DNA of 8,384 nt. Source: DHVE2 group archaeon. Its GTDB lineage: Archaea > Thermoplasmatota > Thermoplasmata > Thermoplasmatales > Aciduliprofundaceae. The stretch is from the NCBI GenBank assembly GCA_015522935.1, contig WALH01000081.1:1-8384 (forward strand), written 5' to 3'. Below the pieces are notes generated by a model. It was not told where the DNA came from and searched no databases. It worked only from the letters and a program-made list of their open reading frames with translations. Positions 5,419 to 8,384 of the stretch are shown here, piece by piece. The position numbers and the translations under genes were made by a program. Within the stretch, counting starts at the first letter, position 1; every line of letters begins with the position of its first letter.

Positions 5419-5941
5419 GTGAAGAGAACGTACCGGCAAGATTTCCCGTGATAATTCTCATCAAGTTAGTGCTTTCGTAAGGACTGATGAGCTGCATAAA
5501 ACCATCGAGAGCGAGGGGGAAAATCACCAAAATATAGAGAGAGAAACCCACTCGAACTCTGTAAAGTGCTCCAATGAGAAATCCGAAGGATAAGCCCAAA
5601 TACATTCCTGTGCATCTTGCGCAGTAGGGCATCTGATTTCCATTTATGAAGAAAGAACGATTCGAGTGCTGATGACACATGTAATCCCCAGAGATATAAA
5701 TTCCCCGTATAAATGGATTTGAGATGTGAGAATTGATGTAGGCGGAGTTATCCATTATTCCAACCTTGCCTTCATTTCCCAAATACACGGTGTTGGGAGG
5801 AAGAAGAAGTGGAGAAACGAAGAGAAGAACAACCCAGATAAAAGTGAAGATAAAGGGCAGAAATGCCATAATGCTTATCTTATTCTTTTTTTGGAATTCA
5901 ACGGTCAGGGATTCCAATAACAGTTCCTTTGAAATCCTCAT
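5363..5941 (-). CDS. DUF2085 family membrane protein
   Basis: A 192-residue membrane protein of unknown function. The family signature is clear: CHQ (89-91), RSFFINGNQMPYCARCTGMY with the CxxC pair C107/C110, then LDGFMQ (145-150) and the ESTNLMRIITGNLAG segment. Cysteine and histidine suggest a metal or redox site, which is inference. Hydrophobic helices lie near 25-48, 112-127, 134-152 and 164-182. The ATG at 5941 has GTGAT 6 nt upstream and overlaps the end of pyrH by 44 nt. ATG 5869, at the first membrane helix, is an alternative without a ribosome site. The 3' end runs 56 nt into the convergent UPF0248 gene. Confidence 0.87.
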   Translation of the reverse strand: MRISKELLLESLTVEFQKKNKISIMAFLPFIFTFIWVVLLFVSPLLLPPNTVYLGNEGKVGIMDNSAYINSHISNPFIRGIYISGDYMCHQHSNRSFFINGNQMPYCARCTGMYLGLSFGFLIGALYRVRVGFSLYILVIFPLALDGFMQLISPYESTNLMRIITGNLAGTFSSLIFAYVYYDSHPPTHESI

Positions 5942-6566
5942 TATTTATCACTTTTTTGATGTTTTCGATATCTTTGGGTACAACGTAAATCTTTATTCCA
6001 CTTCTCTCGGCTACCTTGATTGCCACTAAATCGAATGGTATGTTCAATCCCGCCTCCATCATCTTTGATAGAATCATCTTCTTAGCATCTCCGTAACTCA
6101 ATTCCCTGATTATTTTTGCATCCTTGAATTTTGTGGGATCATGATCATAGATACCGCCCACAGATGTGATGTTTATTACCATTTTAGCGTGAAGTTTTTC
6201 TGCAAGAAGGAGTGAGACAGCATCGGTAGTATGCCCGGGCTCAGTGCCACCCATAACCACATTCTTATACGATTGAGATGCGATGATTGCCTCATCCACC
6301 GTTTGGGGAATTTTTGGATAGGTTTGGGAAGTTATAAAGAGCATTGCGTTGAGCCTTGTAGCCGTTATACCCATCTGATCCAAAATGTACTCATCAAAGC
6401 CGAGAGATTTTCCCATAATGATGTAATCCCTTGCAGTTTTTCCACCTCCCACCACTAAAAAGACCTTTTCTTTGAGAGAATCCATTAATTCCCTGAATCT
6501 TTTGATATAATCCAGATTTATCCCGTTATTCCATATGACTGAGCCGCCCAGAGAAATTACAAGCAT
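5898..6566 (-). CDS. pyrH: UMP kinase (archaeal PyrH)
   Basis: A 222-residue cytoplasmic amino-acid-kinase-fold enzyme that phosphorylates UMP to UDP with ATP in pyrimidine nucleotide synthesis. Visible motifs are SLGGSV at the N-terminus (phosphate binding), VVGGGKTAR (38-46), DQMGITATRLNA (63-74, UMP site) and GGTEPGHTTDAVSLLLAE (106-123). NITSVGGIYDHDPTKF (132-147) forms the nucleotide site. The length is that of the shorter archaeal enzyme. The ATG at 6566 lies about 25 nt from a TATA box, so the mRNA is probably leaderless. It is divergent from the FtsZ-like gene and co-transcribed with the DUF2085 gene. Confidence 0.95.
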   Translation of the reverse strand: MLVISLGGSVIWNNGINLDYIKRFRELMDSLKEKVFLVVGGGKTARDYIIMGKSLGFDEYILDQMGITATRLNAMLFITSQTYPKIPQTVDEAIIASQSYKNVVMGGTEPGHTTDAVSLLLAEKLHAKMVINITSVGGIYDHDPTKFKDAKIIRELSYGDAKKMILSKMMEAGLNIPFDLVAIKVAERSGIKIYVVPKDIENIKKVINNEDFKGTVIGIPDR

Positions 6567-6584
6567 AAAAGAGCATAGTTTTGA

Positions 6585-6597
6585 AATATTAAAAAAT
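6585..6597 (-). promoter_or_regulatory. TATA box of pyrH
   Basis: Minus-strand ATTTTTTAATATTT centred near 6591, about 25 nt from the ATG at 6566, consistent with a leaderless transcript. It shares a compact 79-nt divergent region with the FtsZ-like gene promoter. Confidence 0.65.
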
Positions 6598-6613
6598 TGT
6601 GATTCTCAAGTGA

Positions 6614-6627
6614 AACGTTTAATTATT
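6614..6627 (+). promoter_or_regulatory. TATA box of the FtsZ-like gene
   Basis: AACGTTTAATTATT, with the TATA part centred near 6622, lies about 24-26 nt before the GTG at 6646. This supports that start and a leaderless mRNA. Confidence 0.6.
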
Positions 6628-6645
6628 CAATTCGTATATTGGATT

Positions 6646-7443
6646 GTGCATACCCTTTCAGTTATAGGATGTGGAGGCGCCGGTGAGAAATTCTTAGATT
6701 ACATTCCCAAAATGGCTGGAGTGCAGAGAATATCTCTGAACATCTCCAAAGCGGATGTGATTGTTGACCCTGACAGGATGGAAAGCTACGAGAACGTGCC
6801 CTCAAATCTCATTCTTTCTCAATTTCCATGGATTCAGAAAATAGACTCAGAAGATATTTTTTTAATTGCGGGTCTCGGTGGTAAAACAGGAAGTGAAGTT
6901 GGCAGGATTTTAGGAAAAATTTTAGGAAAGAGAAAAAGGTTGTGGGGGATATTCACCTTGCCCTTCGAATGGGAAGGAGAGGAAAGGAAAAAACGGGCTC
7001 AAAAAGCGTTGGATGAGATCAGAAAAAATTACCGTGCATATTTTATCCTTGAAAACGAAAAAATTATAAAGCATTATCCTGAACTGAAGATGGAAATTGC
7101 TATGAGCATACCTGCAGCAGTGGCAAAGCACATAGTTATTGATTTTCTTCGAATCGGTATGAAAAATATGCTCCATAGAAAAATACGGGGTGAACTTGGA
7201 GCGGGTGTGGGATTCGGTGTGGGTAAAAATCGAATAAAGGTGGCGATAGAAGACGCTCTCAGCTCTCCATGGATGGGTGAGGGAGATAAGATAATTTTTT
7301 TATCAGGAAATGTGGAGATTGAGGATGCCCGCTACATTGTGCAGAAGTATTTGCCTCAGTTCTGGGATGTTTACACAACTAATGAATATGGAGAGAGGAT
7401 AAAGGCAACGGTCATAGAAATCAGGCAGGAGAGTGAGTTATGA
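6646..7443 (+). CDS. Divergent FtsZ/tubulin-like protein
   Basis: A 265-residue FtsZ-like protein, shorter than the usual 350 or so. The order of FtsZ motifs is kept. An N-terminal nucleotide-binding loop SVIGCGGAG (5-13) comes first, then a T4-like signature AGLGGKTGSEVG (75-86; usual GGGTG is altered to GGKTG). PFEWEGEERKKRA (106-118) matches the FtsZ PFxxEG segment, and a C-terminal block GELGAGVGFGVGKNR with ALSSPWM (182-210) corresponds to the GxGxAxGxNR region. The T7 region reads VIDFLRI where FtsZ has NxDFADV, so the key second aspartate looks replaced by arginine. No C-terminal conserved FtsZ tail peptide is visible. GTG 6646 is chosen because of the TATA box and because an upstream ATG at 6535 lies inside pyrH. 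A regulatory or structural paralogue is more likely than the main cell-division FtsZ. Confidence 0.82.
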   Translation: MHTLSVIGCGGAGEKFLDYIPKMAGVQRISLNISKADVIVDPDRMESYENVPSNLILSQFPWIQKIDSEDIFLIAGLGGKTGSEVGRILGKILGKRKRLWGIFTLPFEWEGEERKKRAQKALDEIRKNYRAYFILENEKIIKHYPELKMEIAMSIPAAVAKHIVIDFLRIGMKNMLHRKIRGELGAGVGFGVGKNRIKVAIEDALSSPWMGEGDKIIFLSGNVEIEDARYIVQKYLPQFWDVYTTNEYGERIKATVIEIRQESEL

Positions 7444-7572
7444 TTATTTCTTGTTTAAAAGATGATTCACAAGTTCGATGAACACATCCTTCATTTCTCT
7501 TATATCCCCCTCAATTCTGTCTTTTCAGGAATATATGCGAAAATTTTTATTCGTCCATATCTTTTCCCGCAT
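7444..7572. other. Intergenic region with a short minus-strand open stretch
   Basis: Between the FtsZ-like gene and trpS. On the minus strand, an open stretch ends in a TAA at 7446-7444, exactly next to the FtsZ-like stop. It encodes a helix-like peptide ending MKDVFIELVNHLLNKK, but there is no start other than the internal ATG at 7494 and a stop lies just upstream. It may be a remnant or chance. The region also contains the trpS promoter. Confidence 0.35.
7538..7552 (+). promoter_or_regulatory. TATA box of trpS
   Basis: CGAAAATTTTTATTC has its T-rich TATA core centred near 7547, about 26 nt before the ATG at 7573. No ribosome site precedes that ATG, so a leaderless mRNA is expected. Confidence 0.65.
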
Positions 7573-8384
7573 ATGGCTATTATAAATCCATGGGCTTCAC
7601 AGCAGTTCAAAAATTATGAGAAACTTCGAGATCAGTTCGGCATAGAGGATTTCAATTTCGAACTTGAGGACATGCCTCCAATTTTCAGGAGAAAGATAAT
7701 CTTCGGGCATAGAGGATTTGAATGGATTTACAGGAGAATAAAAGAAAAAAGGAAATTTGCCGTTTTAACAGGATTGATGCCCTCGGGAAAGATGCATTTC
7801 GGGCATAAGATGACCATTGATCAGGTTGCATATTATCAGAAAAAGGGCGGGGATGTGCATATTGCAGTTGCGGATATTGAAGCCTATGCATCCCGAGGTA
7901 TTTCGCTTGATAAGGCGAGGAAAATTGCGCTTGAAGAATACGTGCCCTCGTACATCGCTCTTGGCTTGAATCCCGATAAAACTGAAGTTTACTTTCAATC
8001 AAGAAGAAAAGAGGTAAAGGATTTGGCGTGGAAATTGGCGAAGAAGATAAATCTCAACGAATTCATGAAGATTTACGGATTCTCGGGAGAAACGAACATG
8101 AGCCATATTTTCTCTCCTTTAATTCAGGTTGGAGATATTTTACATGTTCAGTTGGATAAATTCGGAGGAAAAAGACCAACAATCGTGCCTGTGGGTGTGG
8201 ATCAGGATCCCCATATTCGCTTGACTCGAGATATAGTGGATCGATGGCGGATATTCAGCGTTGTGCCCCAGAACGGGGAGATGGGAATATTCTATCGGGG
8301 CGATGATGTGGAGAAAATTTTGAATGAGCTTTCATCTTATCTTGAATCCTCTGGCTATGATGTGAGAATGAACATTCCATACAA
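7573..8384 (+). CDS. trpS: Tryptophan-tRNA ligase, archaeal type (3' end outside the window)
   Basis: A class I aminoacyl-tRNA synthetase that charges tRNA-Trp with tryptophan. The first 270 residues are present and the frame is open to the window edge, so roughly the last third is missing. N-terminal INPWASQQFKNYEKL and the class I HIGH-type motif GLMPSGKMHFGHK (67-79) are clear. DIEAYASRG (101-109) and the amino-acid/ATP pocket segment PVGVDQDPHIRLTRD (206-220) belong to the archaeal/eukaryal TrpRS group rather than the bacterial type. The KMSKS-type loop must lie beyond the edge. The ATG at 7573 is supported by its TATA box 26 nt upstream. Confidence 0.95.
   Translation, partial: MAIINPWASQQFKNYEKLRDQFGIEDFNFELEDMPPIFRRKIIFGHRGFEWIYRRIKEKRKFAVLTGLMPSGKMHFGHKMTIDQVAYYQKKGGDVHIAVADIEAYASRGISLDKARKIALEEYVPSYIALGLNPDKTEVYFQSRRKEVKDLAWKLAKKINLNEFMKIYGFSGETNMSHIFSPLIQVGDILHVQLDKFGGKRPTIVPVGVDQDPHIRLTRDIVDRWRIFSVVPQNGEMGIFYRGDDVEKILNELSSYLESSGYDVRMNIPY

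Noticed and set aside
6535..6645. N-terminal extension of the FtsZ-like protein starting at ATG 6535
   Set aside because: It would overlap the start of pyrH on the other strand. The TATA box and family alignment favour GTG 6646.
7685..8002. Minus-strand frames opposite trpS
   Set aside because: Shadows of the well-supported TrpRS reading frame.
1..8384. Insertion sequences, CRISPR arrays or phage genes
   Set aside because: No transposase or integrase frames, no regularly spaced repeats and no terminal inverted repeats were seen.

Overview
The window looks archaeal, most likely from a Thermoplasmata-type euryarchaeon close to the DHVE2/Aciduliprofundum group. The lineage is an inference from gene content and style and was not checked against a database. 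The archaeal evidence is direct. It encodes ribosomal proteins S24e and S27ae, Spt4 and Rpo7 (RNA polymerase E'), a GTP-dependent dephospho-CoA kinase, an MptE-type pterin kinase, DUF373 and MJ1316/UPF0248 proteins, an archaeal UMP kinase and an archaeal/eukaryal-type TrpRS. It also has an intron-containing tRNA, and TATA boxes placed about 25 nt before start codons, so that several genes appear to be leaderless.

Layout. (1) Positions 1-150 hold no gene I can support, only short inverted repeats. (2) Positions 151-2002, minus strand, form an information-processing operon read right to left: rpoE1 (Rpo7), spt4, dephospho-CoA kinase, rps24e, rps27ae, then a tRNA-Arg(CCG) with a 51-nt intron. 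The mature tRNA 5' end directly follows the rps27ae stop codon. (3) Positions 2077-2905, plus strand, are the most novel part: a well-conserved fluoride (crcB-type) riboswitch followed by two small, overlapping, highly charged coiled-coil genes of unknown function, closed by a T-rich terminator. Neither protein is a fluoride exporter or another riboswitch-regulated protein that I recognise. (4) Positions 2955-5418, plus strand, hold a tightly packed group: a DUF373 six-helix membrane protein, MptE-like 6-hydroxymethylpterin diphosphokinase, a small multi-pass membrane protein and an MJ1316/UPF0248 protein. (5) Positions 5363-6566, minus strand, hold pyrH (UMP kinase) and a DUF2085 membrane protein that runs convergently into the UPF0248 gene with a 56-nt antisense overlap. 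(6) From 6646, plus strand, there is a divergent FtsZ/tubulin-like protein with altered GTPase loops, then trpS, cut by the right edge.

How it fits together. Most genes are housekeeping and appear to be expressed from leaderless promoters. The riboswitch operon is the clear exception, with a structured leader and a Shine-Dalgarno site that a fluoride-dependent pseudoknot could expose. In an acidophile, fluoride enters as HF, so a dedicated cytoplasmic fluoride response would make sense. Both the acidophily and the function of the two proteins are inference.
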